Below, in pieces: positions 1 through 12,759 of a DNA stretch of 64,000 nucleotides. Positions within the stretch are counted from its first letter, which is position 1; the number at the start of each line of letters is the position of its first letter. Origin of the DNA: Burhinus oedicnemus (taxonomy: Eukaryota > Chordata > Aves > Charadriiformes > Burhinidae); contig VFFE01008475.1 of assembly GCA_008921705.1 (NCBI GenBank), positions 848,211 to 912,210 on the forward strand, written 5' to 3'. The notes beneath the pieces are model-generated. The model saw only the letters and a program-made list of their open reading frames with translations, did not search any database and had not been told where the DNA came from. A program made the translations under genes and the position numbers.

Positions 1-960
1 ATTTTTTTTTTTTTTTTTTTTTTTTTTTTTCTTTTTTTTCCAAAGCCCCGTACAAATGTAAAGTTTCTGCCTTGTAGTTTGGCTCTTTTTTGGGAAGAGA
101 GCTCTGGCCTCAGCGGTGATGTCTTGTTGTGGGCAGGCAGGCTTCCAGCTGTGCCTTCAGGAGGTGCTGCTGTTAGTTCAGCTGCCTGGACAGCATTGTC
201 CACAACTAGACCAGACATCAACTTTGGGCCCTCATCAGTGGGTTGGACTGTTCATAGGTCAGAATCCATCACATGAATGTTGAGGAGCAGAAAAGGACTT
301 GACTTCAGGAAAAGCTAGTGTCTCGCGTGCTTTGCTTTCTTCTCCTTGAGTGTGCTATCTCAGGCTGCTGAAATCTTCATTTGTTGATGGAATATTTCAA
401 CAGCTTCTTTAGAAGGATGCCAAGCAAGCAGAAAATCAAAGCATGCATTATGTATGTGAAGATACAAGTTCTCAATTTTTGTGCAATTGCTTAGATCAAA
501 TCTTGACAGGATGTGGCTGTGAAGTTGTTCCACTGATTTCCAGTCAGTCTCTAATTTCCTAGAGGTCCCAGCCCATGAAAACACATCACAGCACTAGCCA
601 GGGTCCCTCCAGGAGTACTACCTCATGGTGTGGGTAGCATTAGAGATAAAAAGTGGAAAACACAGCTGAGTAGGGAGCAATACAAAGAAGGAGGAACACA
701 TCAGCAGACTGTATTAGCAATGTTGCAGCTTTCTGGCCATGCTGTGAATCTTCCCCAGTCCATCCACTGCAGAGACAGGTGCCTCATGGGGAGCCCCTCT
801 CACCAGCCCCCTCTCCCAGTGCCAGCTGCCAGGCTTTTTGGCAGCTCTCATCCATGGCTGTGTTTGATTTGGGGATGTAAACATGCCTTGTGCACGCCTG
901 GGCTATGACTTGGAAGTATTTCCTAGCCCCATGTCCCAGGCTGCACCCAGCCCTGCCCAA
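1..960. other. Intergenic sequence, nothing recognised
   Basis: Starts with a poly-T run (about 1-40, one C interruption), which may be an old poly-A tail on the minus strand or a simple repeat. The ORFs here are short, overlap on both strands and show no family I recognise. Confidence 0.5.
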
Positions 961-2022
961 TGGCCCTGGGGTTGACCTTGGCTGGTCACCAGGTGCCCAC
1001 CATGCCGCTCTATCACTCCCCCACCTCAGCAAGGCAGGAAGAGAAAAAAACAATTAAAAGCTTATGGGTCAAGATAAGGACAGGGAGATCACTTAGCAAT
1101 TACTGCCACAGGCAAACCAGACTCAACCTGGGAAAATTAATTTCATTTATTGCCAATTAGTAACAAAGTAGGATAATGAGAAATAAGAAGAAATCTAAAA
1201 ACACCTTCCGCCCACCCTTCCCTTCTTCTTGGGCTCAACTTCACTCCCGACTTCTCTACCTCCTCCCCTCAAGAGGCGCAGGGGGACAGGGGAATGGGAG
1301 TTGCGGTCAGTTCATCACACTTTGTCTCTGCTGCTCCTTCCTCCTCATGCTTTTCCCCTGCTCCAGTGTGTAGCCCATGGGATGCAGTCCTTCTCGATTT
1401 TCTTCAACGTGGGTCCTTCACACGGGCTGCAGTCCTTCACAAACTGCTCCAGCATGGGTTGCTCCAGCAGGGATCTTTTCCATGGGGTACAGTCCTTCAG
1501 GAACAGACTGCTCCAGCATGGGTCCCCAGTGGGGTCACACGTACTGCCAGAAAACGTGCTCCAGCATGGGCTCTCCACAGGGTCACAGCTTGCTTCAGGG
1601 CACATCCGCCTGCTCCAGCATGGGGTCTACCATGGGCTGCAGGTGGATATCTGCTCCGCTGTGGACCTCCATGTGCTGCAGGAGGACAACCTGCCTCACC
1701 ATGGTCTTCACCAAAGGGTGCAGGGGAATCTCTGCTCTGGCACCTGGAGCACCTCCTCCCCCTCATTCTTCACTGACCTTGGTGCCCCCAGGGCTGTTTC
1801 TCTCACATTTTCTCACTGCTCTCTACCAGCTGCTGTTGCGCAGTGTTTTTTACCCTTTCTTAAATATGTTATCACAGAGGTGCTACCAATGTCACTGATG
1901 GGCTCAGCTTCAGCCAGCAGCTGGAACTGGCTCTGTCCTACATGGGGGCAGCTTCTGGTGTCTTCTCACAGAAGACACCCCTGCAGCCCCTCCCCTACCA
2001 AAACCTTGCCATGTAAACCACA
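961..2022 (-). mobile_element. Avian endogenous retrovirus LTR (apparently solo)
   Basis: Read on the minus strand this has the layout of an LTR common in bird genomes, probably ERVL-class. A TATA-like TATTTAAG lies at about 1857-1866. A long internal stretch of diverged units follows, each carrying the word GCTCCAGCATGGG as seen on the plus strand (1446, 1510, 1558, 1612). An AATAAA signal lies on the minus strand at 1151-1146, and the end is near 961, where the plus strand begins TGG. No gag, pol or env sequence flanks it, so it looks like a solo LTR. The long ORFs in several frames across it are artefacts of the repeats. The family name comes from memory and was not searched. Boundaries, especially the right one, are approximate. 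Confidence 0.7.
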
Positions 2023-2893
2023 TGCGTACAATGTCGTACAATGTGGTGATACCAGCCCACTTCATTGTATGCCCTATGCATATCTCAGTGCCTGCGCAAG
2101 ATGAGGATGAGTCCATGGTGAAGCAACCCAAGCCCAGAGAATGGCTGTGGAGATTTAGGGATCCAAGGGGTTTGCTGAAAGGATTGGTGGTAAAACAGTG
2201 TTTCTCACTGTCCTTCCCAGAAATCATTGCAAATGACTACTCGCAGTGTCAAAAGCCAAGAAAGCATGAATGTTGCTCCATGTGATGTCATTTTTAAATT
2301 GAAGGTAGAGATGGAGCATGGACAATGTGCCAGCATTCTCAGCTCAGTGCTAGTTTTTGGGTTGGTTTTGTTTGTTTGTTTCATTTTGTTTTACCAATGT
2401 TTGTAGAAAATACAGCCTGCTTGTTGAGATTTTCCAACATATTTGAACACCCAAGGATAGATAAAAGTATATAGCACTAACTGTGAATACTTTCATATAC
2501 GTATTTATATCTTTTGGTACCTTAACATAACTAATTATGGCACCTAGCAGAAGCAGCATGGCTAGGAGCAGCAAGTTGCCCTGAACCAGCAGCAGGGTAA
2601 GTGCGACTCATCAACACATGATACTGTTTCATGTAGAATTTATCAGCATATTGCCACCCACTGCTGTATGAAGACTATGGGTCAGCATCATACTTTGAAT
2701 TCCAGATGGAGTAGACTGGGATTCCCATCAGATTTCGAGCAGCAGATTTTTCCTGAGTGTCTCATGAGTGAGCTGTAGCTTGAGGAGAATAATCACAGCT
2801 TCCTCAGTCAACCATAAGTCTTGATAAGTTTGATGAAGCACCTGCTCTTATCTTTCTCATAATATAATACATTGAATGATTATGACAATAAAG

Positions 2894-3650
2894 ATCATAG
2901 AATCATAGCCTTATATAATGGTTTGGGTTGGAAGGGACCTTTAAATATCATCTAGTCCAACCCTCCTGCAATAAGCAGGGACATCTTCAACTAGATTAGC
3001 TTGCTCAGAGCCCCATCCAACGTGACCTGGAATATTTCCAGGGATGGGGCATCCACCACCTCTCTGGGCAACCTGCGCCAATGTCTCACCACCCTCAGAG
3101 TAAAAAATTTCTTCCTGAGATCTCATCTAAATCTACTGTCTTTCAGTTTAAAACCATTACCGCTCGTCCTATGGCTCCGCTCCCTGATCAAGAGTCCCTC
3201 CCCAGCTTTCCTGGAGCCCCTTTAGGGACAGGAAGGGGCTCTAAGGTCTCCCTGGAGCCTTCTCTTCTCCAGGCTGAACAACCCCAACTCCCTCCGCTTG
3301 TCCTCACAGCAGAGGTGCTCCAGCCCTCTGATCACCTTTGTGGCCTCCTCTGGACTCGCACCAACAGGTCTATGTCTTTTTTGTGCTGAGGGCTCCAGAC
3401 CTGGATGCAGTTCTCCAGGTGGGGTTTTACCAGAGCAGAGCAGAGGGGCAGAATCCTCTCCCTCGCCCTGCTGGCCACACTGCTGGGGATGCAGCCCAGG
3501 ATGCGGGTGGCTTTCTGGGCTGAAAGCACACATTGCCGGCTCTTGTTGAGCTTCTCATCCACCAGTACCACCAAGTCCTTCTCCACAGGGATAGCTCTCA
3601 ATCCATTCTCCACCCAGCCTGTATTGGTACCAAGGGTTGCGCCGACCCAG
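2894..3650 (-). mobile_element. CR1 LINE, 5'-truncated
   Basis: Begins on the plus strand with the reversed CR1 tail (ATCATAGAATCATAG) and GGTTGGAAGGGACC. It runs through the 3' UTR into the end of ORF2. The minus-strand translation keeps typical CR1 C-terminal pieces such as [20 protein letters not shown] and VQRRPQR. It belongs with the copies at 28415, 29886, 51632, 54578 and 63613 (the word GATGGGGCA in the 3' part). Confidence 0.93.
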
Positions 3651-4885
3651 TCCGTGAGAGTGAGCGGCACTTGAGTGGTGGGGGTGGCCGAGTCCCAGAG
3701 GCACGCAGACAGCTGCTGTTCCTGTTAGCGCTTTCCCTGGGTGCTCCCAGGAGCAGGGACAGAAGGAGTTTTTTCCTGCTCTGCAGGGAGTTGGAGGTGT
3801 TGAAGTCGGCACTGGCAGGGTAGCTTTTCACGTCCTTTTTTACAGCCTGATCATGCTGACCTACCCTGCCCAAGAGAGAAGGGTCTGAGATTCCCCTCCG
3901 GATGCTGGGATGTCTGAGGCAGAGAGTATAGACCAGACTCACACCTATTCTGCCTGTTTGTTCTCTGTTTCAGATCTGGCATAAAGCAGCCCAGCTGCCC
4001 TGGCCCTGATCACCTCCACCAGTTCACAGGACCTGCAGACAGGGGAGGCTGGTGGGGTTTTTTTTTAATTTTTTGAGTGTCGCATTGATTTTAAATTTCC
4101 TCATAATCTGACGTGTCAGGGAGGGAAGAAAGAAAATCTCATCACCTCTTTTCTCTAGAAATGTAGTTTAAAGAGGAGATGACAGTGTGTTTTAATCTTT
4201 CAAAAGTTCTCTCAAGCAAAATGAATATTTATTTTGTGCCTGAAAGCATCTGTTTTCTGAGCCGTAACTTCTAGTCTCTGTTATTCATAATGTGTCCTTT
4301 GACTTCTTGACATTCCCTTGAGATGTCCCAGTCCCTGGCAACATGTCACTTATTAGGACTGATTTCTACAGACCCTGAATGCTTCTGGGAGGACACCGAG
4401 GTCCTCCTCAGGAAGACAAAGCAGGCTGGCTCTCATTGTTGCTGTGAGAGAAGTAGTCCTCCACTACCAGCTCTCAGCACTCCAGCCTCTTTGTTTTGTG
4501 CTGCTACTGGGGGCAGCTGACACAACAGTTGACTTTTTGCTTGATTCTTCACTACATTTGCTATCTCATGAATGAGCCTTTGGTGCATAAGTCGAGCTGG
4601 GTGTTGCTCAGACGAGTCATGCAGATAGGAAGCAACTGAACATAAGACGTTTGGCTGCCAGATAGCAGGACAGCCCTGGACAGCAGCCCAAAAGATGATG
4701 ATCTTTGTGTCAGTAAGGTCCCCCAGCCCATAATGCATCCTTGCCACCAGCACAGGGAAGAGGCAAACCCAAGTGACTAAGCACAGGCTGGGTGAGCACT
4801 CTTTAAGGTGTCTTTACCTGCTGGCACTGTGACACCTGTATTCCCAGCACTGACTGCCAGAGTTTATTTAAGAACCTAAGCATAT
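3651..4885. other. Intergenic sequence, nothing recognised
   Basis: Moderately GC-rich at the left, then mixed. There is no CR1 tail, no conserved coding frame and no RNA gene that I can identify. The ORFs are under 110 codons and resemble nothing known to me. Confidence 0.5.
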
Positions 4886-5150
4886 CATAGAATCATAGAA
4901 TCGTTTAGGTTGGAAATACCTTTAAGATCATCTAGTCCAACCATTGACCCTACTCTACCAGGTCTGCCACTAAACCATGTCTCCAAGCACCACATCTACA
5001 CGACTTTTAAACACATCTAGGGATGGTGACTCAACCACCTCCCTGGGCAGCCTGTTCCAATGTTTGATAACTCCGTGAAAAATTTTTTTCCTAATGTCCG
5101 GCCTAAACCTCCCCTGGCGCAACTTGAAGCCGTATGCAACAGAAAGCTTC
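4886..5150 (-). mobile_element. CR1 LINE 3' fragment
   Basis: Reversed CR1 tail followed by GTTTAGGTTGGAAATACC and CATCTAGTCCAACCATTGA. It covers only the 3' UTR and the last ORF2 codons (the minus-strand piece [20 protein letters not shown]). It belongs to the subfamily marked by ACCCTACTCTACCAGGTCTG, shared with 20345, 25501, 40074 and 53291. Confidence 0.93.
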
Positions 5151-8100
5151 TCTGAGGGTCCTGGAGTCATTGCAAAAAATTGAGATACTGCAGGTAAATA
5201 AATAATCTGCTAGTCTGGCATGCATCATTAAACCACATCAATCAAAGATGCGTATGGGGTGACTCAATAACAAACACTGTATTCCTTGCTCTTCCTTCCT
5301 TAGACTGTTTCTAAAGAAAGAAAACATAGACTCCAAATAGTCAAAGGAACAATTTCAATTGAAACCCCGTAGATTTAGTGATGGTAGTGAATGCCTTTGT
5401 CCTGTACAGAATCCCTGCCTTCCTTTGGGGTAATTGATATCTTTCAGGATGACCAGTACCGAAGCTGCCTGTTCTGTTCTTTGTTGTATAGACAACACGT
5501 ACTCACGTGCCAGACAGAAGCAGGGATCTGAGCATGCAAACAAGAGCTTGCAGCTTTATTTCATTGTCTGCTGCCACGTGACAGTGGCCCTAGCAAGACA
5601 GTCTTTGCAAGAGGAGGTCTGCAGACATCAGTGTCCAGCTTAACTGCAGCTGCTTTTCCCGTATGATTTCTCACCGCACCCTCTATTTCACATCAGCTCT
5701 CGGGGAAGTCTAGTGCTGAACACCTGCAGCGGAGCCTGGTGTGACAGCCCCACTGTGAGCTCCGGCTCTTGGAGTCTGCTCATGCCAGCACAAGAGTGAC
5801 GATGGATTTGTGCTAAGTCCCTGGCTTGGTCAAGCGTGTTGTCACTGCACTAACCATGTCCCATGTGTCCCAATCATCGTGCTAGTATGGAGTCCAGCAG
5901 CAGCTCTTCACAGCCAGAGTCCACTGTGCACCTGAGTGCTAGCAGCTGGTTTTTGGAGATAGCAGCCTTCTGCTTAGCAAACGATCCATGTGAGACAGGT
6001 GGAGCATGGTTTGTTACTGCTGGCAACAGGAAGGAAAAGACATAAATAACGTGAAGAGTTGAACAGTTGCTTTGTTTACTACTCCTGTATCCCTGGCTGC
6101 TGCCGTACAGAAGTCAACTACCATGCATTTGATGCCAGGTGGCAATAACACTTAGATCTCAGTGGAAATGTGTATTTCTTTAAAAGATGGAGCAGTACTG
6201 TCAGATGAACGTTACCCTGGCTGAGAGGTATCTTTGAGCAGCCTTCTGGGCCTGCCAGGCCCTGCTTTACATATATGTTTATTGCTCTGTACAACTGATT
6301 GACTACTTTTCCGATTGCACAGTCTTCGAATCATCTGTTTCAAAAGGCATGTAAATTATCTTCTGTCCTGCCTGAAATTCAGTATACCTTAATGGAGCTG
6401 GCCACAGGAAAGCTTCAATCTATTTCCAGCTTTCACTTTGGCAGGTTATTGATGTGCAGCTTGTAACGCTGTACCTCAGCCACACTAGAGAAATGGTGGC
6501 AGTAGTCACATTAACCTTTCCAATCAGCTACATGCTGGTTTCACATTGCTCTGCTAAGAGCCTGGCAGTGGCTTTTGGGACTCACAGATGCCATCTCAAA
6601 ACAATTAAATACCAAGGAACGTCATTGCTGAAAGACTCCTAGCAGCGACGGCAGAAATACCCAGGCACCTTCAGAACTGCAAGTCTGTTTATGACCTTTC
6701 CTTTGGCTTCGTTAGCCGTACCGCTGTGCAATTGCACATTAACTGTCGTGAATGGCCAATGCACCTGCTCATTTCCCTGCTTGACTCTGAGCACAACCAG
6801 CAGTTGCAAGGCCCACGCTACATATCAAAAGTGGAAGAGTAACGAGGCAGAGCAAGCAGCAATTGCTCTAGATATGGATGTTGGTATAATTTTGTATTGG
6901 GAAGAAGCAAGGGTTTTACCTGGTGCCACGTCACGCGATGCTGTGAGCTGCAGCATCGCTACAGCTGCTGTAACTCTGTCATGCGTATCCCTGATAACGT
7001 GGGCACTCAGGATTCACCTGTCGCCTCCTCCATAAAACTGATGTTTATGTCCAAATAATAAGAAAAGTCAAGCACCTGGAACTGTTGAAGAAAATAAGTG
7101 ATCAGCCAAGTGTGAGACCCATGGACTGAAAATAAGACGGGGAGAGGTACAGAGGCGGAGAGAGAGTACTGACCAGGGCAGGAATGTTTCTGACCACAAT
7201 TCAGTATCAGACACCATTGAAGATCGCAGATTACTGAAAGCTGTCTGGTTTCAGCAGCTGTGCAGCATCTCTAGATTAGCAAAGAGCTGTGTTGTCTTTG
7301 CCACTCTCCTTGGCAGCTGCTCTTTGGTCCCAGCGATACCTTTGCGTAGTGACACTGGGGTTTTACAGAACGGGAGCCTCCGCAGACTGGCACAGGACAG
7401 GAGGAAACGGAACACCATGCAAACTGCAGGCAGGAGCTGAAGGGTAGCATTTGCCAAGGGAATAGCTGATTTTGCTGGCACAGAGCAAAGGACTGACCAG
7501 CTGGGAGATGGTGTGCCACAGTCACCCCTGACCAGCTGAGGAGAAACACGAGGTTTTGGCAGAAACTCTAAAAACACTCTGGTACTAAAAGGCAGCGGCA
7601 ATCTGGCAGGTACGCCCTCATGGATACTGCTGATGGCCTTGCTCTGGCATCTTCAATGACACCTTCCTGAAACAGGATCCTTGATGGTGCTCCTTAGTCC
7701 CCAACACGTACAAAAGCAAATGTGCAAATCGTGAAAATGCAGGTTTCCATGGAGAATGTATTACATTTTCTCCTGGCAACCCTCCCCTAGGCAACACTGG
7801 CAACCGGCTATTGTGTTTGCAGAGCCAGGCTGATTAGCCCTTAGTGAGGATGCTAGGAATGGGGCCTCTTCCCACCAAGGCCTAGGATCAAGGGGGACAT
7901 CTGGGCTGAAAGCTCCCTGGTTCTTCACTATCCAGTGGCCCAGGCAGGCAAGAAGGGTACAAAATCTTCTATCTGTCTCCTCTATCTGGGGGGAATTTAA
8001 TGTTCCCTGTCACGCAGCTGTTTCCACCACACCTGGAGAATCTTCCTACTCCTTTTTAAAAACTTATTGCTTAGCATAAGTTGCTAAATAGCTAAATACT

Positions 8101-9374
8101 CCTGAGGCTTCCATGTTTTAAGGCCACCTTGTGCTGTCTCACCTCACCTTGAGCCCTGAGAGCAAGGCCGGGTTGATTTTCCCTGGGACAGCAGAGTGCC
8201 TACACCAAACAGCCAGTTCTGCTATTTTGGAAACTTGTTTATCAGAAACTGCTCAAGACACCAGCCTCTTCCCTGCTGAAGCTGATCCAAAGCGAGAGAA
8301 GTCCTTCTGACTCCACTAGGTCACAGAACTCCTCATCTTTGGAGATGTTTCTTCCTGCACATCCAAAGTTCCTACCAAAGAGGAGCCAAAGCAGTGTAAT
8401 GCATTTAGTTGACATTGCTTTTACAATGGCAAGGCATACCCTGCAGAGTAACTTTAAACAATGGAGATTTACAGGCAATGAGCCAGGCGAAAAAACAGCA
8501 TTTATGTTATCAGTTGTTAAAAATTATCAGTCTTGCTGAAACAAATGAGCTAGATTGAGACTTTGCTATTATTCAAATATAGGAAAACCCTAATCAAAAT
8601 CCCATCTCCTCTGAAATTTTTGTCTGCTGGCGTTAGATTCCACTATTCATCCTTCATTGGAGCGGGCAGCCTGCCTTTGAACGGTCCATTATCAGCCTGC
8701 ACTGCTGTCCCTCCCAGTGGCAGCACTGTTCACACATCAATGACTAATACTGGTTCAAATCTATTTTACTGCCAAGCAAAACAGTTATCACTGGTGAAAA
8801 AATTGGAGCAAATAAGGTTTGCTCCAAAATGTAAATGACAGCATGCCTAGACAGTAGGCTTACTGTAATTGCTTTCAGTTCTGGTAGGTTATCAGATATG
8901 ATGGTATTTTTCTCTACTCTGAGACAGCAACAAAATAGCTGATAACATCACTTTGCTGAAAGTATTCCAGCGCTGGACAGACCAGATACAGTCTCACAGG
9001 AGGGCAGCGGGATACTAAAAGCACCAGGCTGCCTGATGGATGCCTGTGGAGTGGGGCTTTTTCCACCTTAGCTTCTCGCCACAGAGAGAATGGTGGCTGC
9101 ACCATGGTGTTTCAACAATCAGTTGTTCTCCATTCTGGGCTGATCACCCCTCTGGTTCCTCTTCCCCACCACGTGTACATCCTTTCCTGCCTGCCATGAC
9201 AGCGCCATGCTGGCATTAACCAGGTGGTACCAGCGGCTCAGGTCATCTGCTTTCTCTCTAGCTTCTCATGGCATCACCCACACCAGCTTCTTGCACAGCA
9301 AACAAGCACTAGCACTAGGTGCTTTTCTGGGGTCCCAGCCCTAACACAAAGACTTTTGCAGGCTACTTGTGTCT
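5151..9374. other. Intergenic sequence, nothing recognised
   Basis: About 4.2 kb without a recognisable repeat or gene. A small perfect inverted repeat (9-bp arms GCGATGCTG/CAGCATCGC, 7-nt loop) lies at 6935-6959. The open frame at 6691-7035 has no family resemblance and no splice context that I trust. Confidence 0.5.
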
Positions 9375-10315
9375 CTGTGTCTTGAACATACTCATTGACA
9401 GCCTGGATGAGGGGGCAGAGTGTACCCTCAGCAAGTTTCCTGATGACACAAAACTGGGAGGGGTGGCTGACACACCAGAAGGCTGTGCCGCCATTCAGCA
9501 AGAACCTGGACAGACTAGAGAGCTGGGCGGAGAGGAACCTCATGAAGTTCAACAAGCGCAAGTGTAGGGTCATGCACCTAGGGAGGAATAACCCCATGCA
9601 CTGGTACAGGTTCGGGGTTGACCTGCTGGAGAGCAGCTCTGCAGAGAGAGACCTGGGAGTCCTGGTGGACAAGTTGACCACGAGCAAGCAATGTGCCCTC
9701 GTGGCCAAGAAGGGCAATGGTCTCCTGGGGTGCATTAAAAAGAATGGGCCAGCAGGTCGAGAGAGGTTGTCCTCCCTCTCTACTCTGCCCTGGTGAGGCC
9801 ACGTCTGGAGTAGTGTGTCCAGTTCTGGGCTCCCCAGTTCAAGAGAGACAAAGAACTACTGGAGAGAGTCCAGCAGAGGGCTATGGAGGTATCAGGGGCC
9901 TGGAGCATCTCTCTGATGAGGAATGGCTGAGACACCTGGGTCTGTTTAGCCTGGAGAAGAGAAGACTGAGAGGGGATCTCATCAGTGCTTAGCAATATCT
10001 ACAGGGTGGGTGTCAAGAGCATGGGGCCAGACTCTTTTCAGTGGTGCTCAGCGACAGGACAGGGGGCAACAGGCACAAACTGGAACACGGAAATTCTGTC
10101 TGAGTATGAGGAAAAACTTCTTTACTTTGAGGGTGCCAGAGCACTGGAAGAGGCTGCCCAGAGAGGTGGTGGAGTCTCCTTCTCTGGAGATATTCAAAAC
10201 CTGCCTGAACGTGATCCTGTGCAACCTGCTCCAGATGAACTGGCTTTGGCAGGGGGGTTGGACTAGATGACCTTTGAAGGTCCCTTCCAGCCCCTACCAT
10301 TCTGTGATTCTGTGG
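9375..10315 (+). mobile_element. CR1 LINE, about 0.94 kb, 5'-truncated
   Basis: Starts inside the reverse-transcriptase domain near the catalytic ADD box (here FPDDTKLGG, so the Ala is mutated). It continues through the ORF2 C-terminus and 3' UTR and ends in CATTCTGTGATTCTGTG. Several frameshifts break the frame, so it is dead. It belongs to the subfamily with GGAGTC...TGGAGATATTCAAA and CAACCTGCTC, shared with 13403 and 34926. Confidence 0.95.
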
Positions 10316-12759
10316 AGCTCAGGGCACATGGGGAGACTTAGAATGCTATTTCCAGTACTAGCGAGAGAACTTGGGGTTCAACCAGGTAAGATAATAGTTC
10401 AGAGCTAATGGAACCAGACTTTTTTAAGAGGGTCTAAGTGAAACCCTCAAACCCCCAAACCGTTCTGAGTCAATTCAGAACTTTGTTAACTTTTCAGACT
10501 TGGAAGGTTTTGTGCCAAGATGAATTAGCCTTTTGGAAAGTCTTTTCTTAAAATGTAGGTCCACTTTTAGAAGAGGTGGGAGGAAAATAATTGTAATAAA
10601 CAACCCTCACAAAGGAGGAAATTTGTCCTCTTTGAGTTGGATCTTGAAGCTGAATGACTGGTACTGAACTCCAGAAACTGGCTTTCAGGACTGCATATTA
10701 CTTTTTCCTCCATCTTTTGTAGTCTGTGCAGCATACTGAGAGACTGGCTAGTGCATAAACCAATTCCCATTGACACAAGACAAAGCACACTCACCTCTGC
10801 ACTGCTGGGATTGACCAGCTGTAGCAGTGTGACAAGGTACAGTTGCTAAACATCCAGTTCACCGGCTGCAATTTTTTTCCTATGTAACAAATTTGTACAA
10901 GGCAAGTACTTTTTCTCCAGTAAATGATGCGCAGAAATTGCCATTTCCCTTAGATCACCCAGTGCATAAATAAAAAAGAGAGTTTAACTCTCTACGTGAC
11001 ACAATTACTTCCAAAAGCAAGAACCAGAAATAAATGCCGCAGTGAGCAGCAATTATGAGAGACTAATTGGTTTTATCCTTAGTGACACTGTCAGGGTTAC
11101 GTCCTGAAATATGTGGTATCTTAATGTTGTGAGAATGGGCATATTTGAAGTGCCTGAAGATAAGATAAAAATCCCGTTTAAAAGATTATGTCTTGCATCA
11201 ATTTTCTGCCAGCAGCTGCTCTGTCAGCACACTACAGGAAATTCTTCTTTACAGCTTCTCAGTGTATTTTTGTTCCATAAGGTACAAAGCAATCATTGTC
11301 TTACATGTTAAATGTATGACAAATACTGAACACGTTGCAGGTTGTGTGCTTCTGCTCACTAATGCAAATTAAACTATTTGTTATTACTGCAGTCTCTAAA
11401 ACTGGAACTGCTACATCAGGAAGAAGAACGGTAACGCAGTACATGAAAATGCCTGTATTGCAGAAGAGGGCTGTCAGACCAGCAACTCCACTGGCTTTGG
11501 CGCCCAGGAAGGAGAAAAAAGGGGAAAAAAGCGGTTGTGAATAATTGCCAACAACATTTTCCCTGCCCCAAAAATTGTTCTGAAAAAGCAAGAATTCAAC
11601 CCCTAGCATTCTGCCTTTTCATTCCTGGTATAATAATGCCTCACGGCCACACTGGTGGGCACCGTGCAGGAAAGGAGATGGTTTCTGCCCCAAGGGGACT
11701 GCACCAAAGGGTACAAGGTGTGTGCAGCATCCTGAACTGCCAAGTGCTGCTGTTACACTTACTGTATGAGCGAGCTCAGGGTCTTGAGCAGTTCCTAAAG
11801 CACATTTGGTACTTAAGCTACTGCAGGTCAGGGGAGTAACAGAGCTGTGTTTGACAGCATTATTGTCAGGCACAAGGGAGCCTTTGAAGCCACAGGCAAA
11901 GTTCATCTGCACAGTAAACAGCTTCTGCTGGAGCTCACCTGCCCCACCAGCATTCACAGAACAGCAAGCAATGCAACTCTGACCAGCAAAGCAGGGCCAC
12001 TAAGAAAAAGCTGCTGTGAGGAGACATGTCATCTAACCAAGCTCCCATCCGCTAGGAGCACTGCACAGGCTGCTGCACCTCAGGTGTGTGAAAGGGGAGC
12101 GGAACCACCAGGAAAGAGATCACAACTCCTAAGCAAGTCATGCAAGCTCCAGTGCTGCCGCCCCAGTGTTCATGTGAGCTTTGGTTTTGGGCAGAACTCA
12201 TCACCAGTCCTGCACTGGTGAGCTCCCAGCTGCATCCATAGCCCACTCCCACAGCTGCCAGCACCGGTGGTTGTGAGGGCAGGCACGGCAGAGGTACCAG
12301 TGGACGGCTGGTTATTTCAGCTCCCTCACGCCGAGGTCCCCAGCTTTCCTCCAGAAGCACTCAACACCACCAAAGCAAAAGCAGAGGCAAAGAAAGCCAA
12401 TGCCGAGATTGAATCCTGCTGGGTTTGGTAATGAGAGAAAAAACAAAGGGTCAGGGGCAAAGAGACACGAAGAGCATCAGTAATTAGAGGCATGAAAGAA
12501 ACGGGAAGGCCAAAAGCCTAAGAAAGCGTGAAGAATACTATGGGAAGCTGAAAAGTTTGCAGGGGAAAAAAAAACCAAACCAAAACAAAAAAAACAAACA
12601 ACAACAGATACTCAGAAAAAGAAGATGCAGCAACAAAAAAAAATCAGAAAGGCAGTAAGACTTGATGAAAGCCTAGGCTCGTGAACCATTTCTTCCATCA
12701 ACCAAGGCCCCCGTCAAACGAGACAATGAAAACGGTGCAATGGTAAATGCAGACGGGAA
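10316..12759. other. Intergenic sequence upstream of MRPS5
   Basis: No repeat tail and no recognised gene. An A-rich tract lies at about 12564-12605. One short open frame (11393-11544) has an acceptor-like site before it but could not be assigned. CpG content rises only after about 12750. Confidence 0.5.

Noticed and set aside
1229..2104. Long ORF of 291 codons with repeated Cys/Ser/His-rich words
   Set aside because: It lies across the repeated part of an LTR, all three plus frames and two minus frames are open there, and the translation is only the tandem word read as protein.
3533..3823. Overlapping ORFs over and beyond a CR1
   Set aside because: They are antisense or out-of-frame readings of CR1 sequence that run on into flanking DNA.
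6691..7035. 114-codon plus-strand ORF
   Set aside because: No family resemblance, no flanking exon and ordinary length for chance in this composition.
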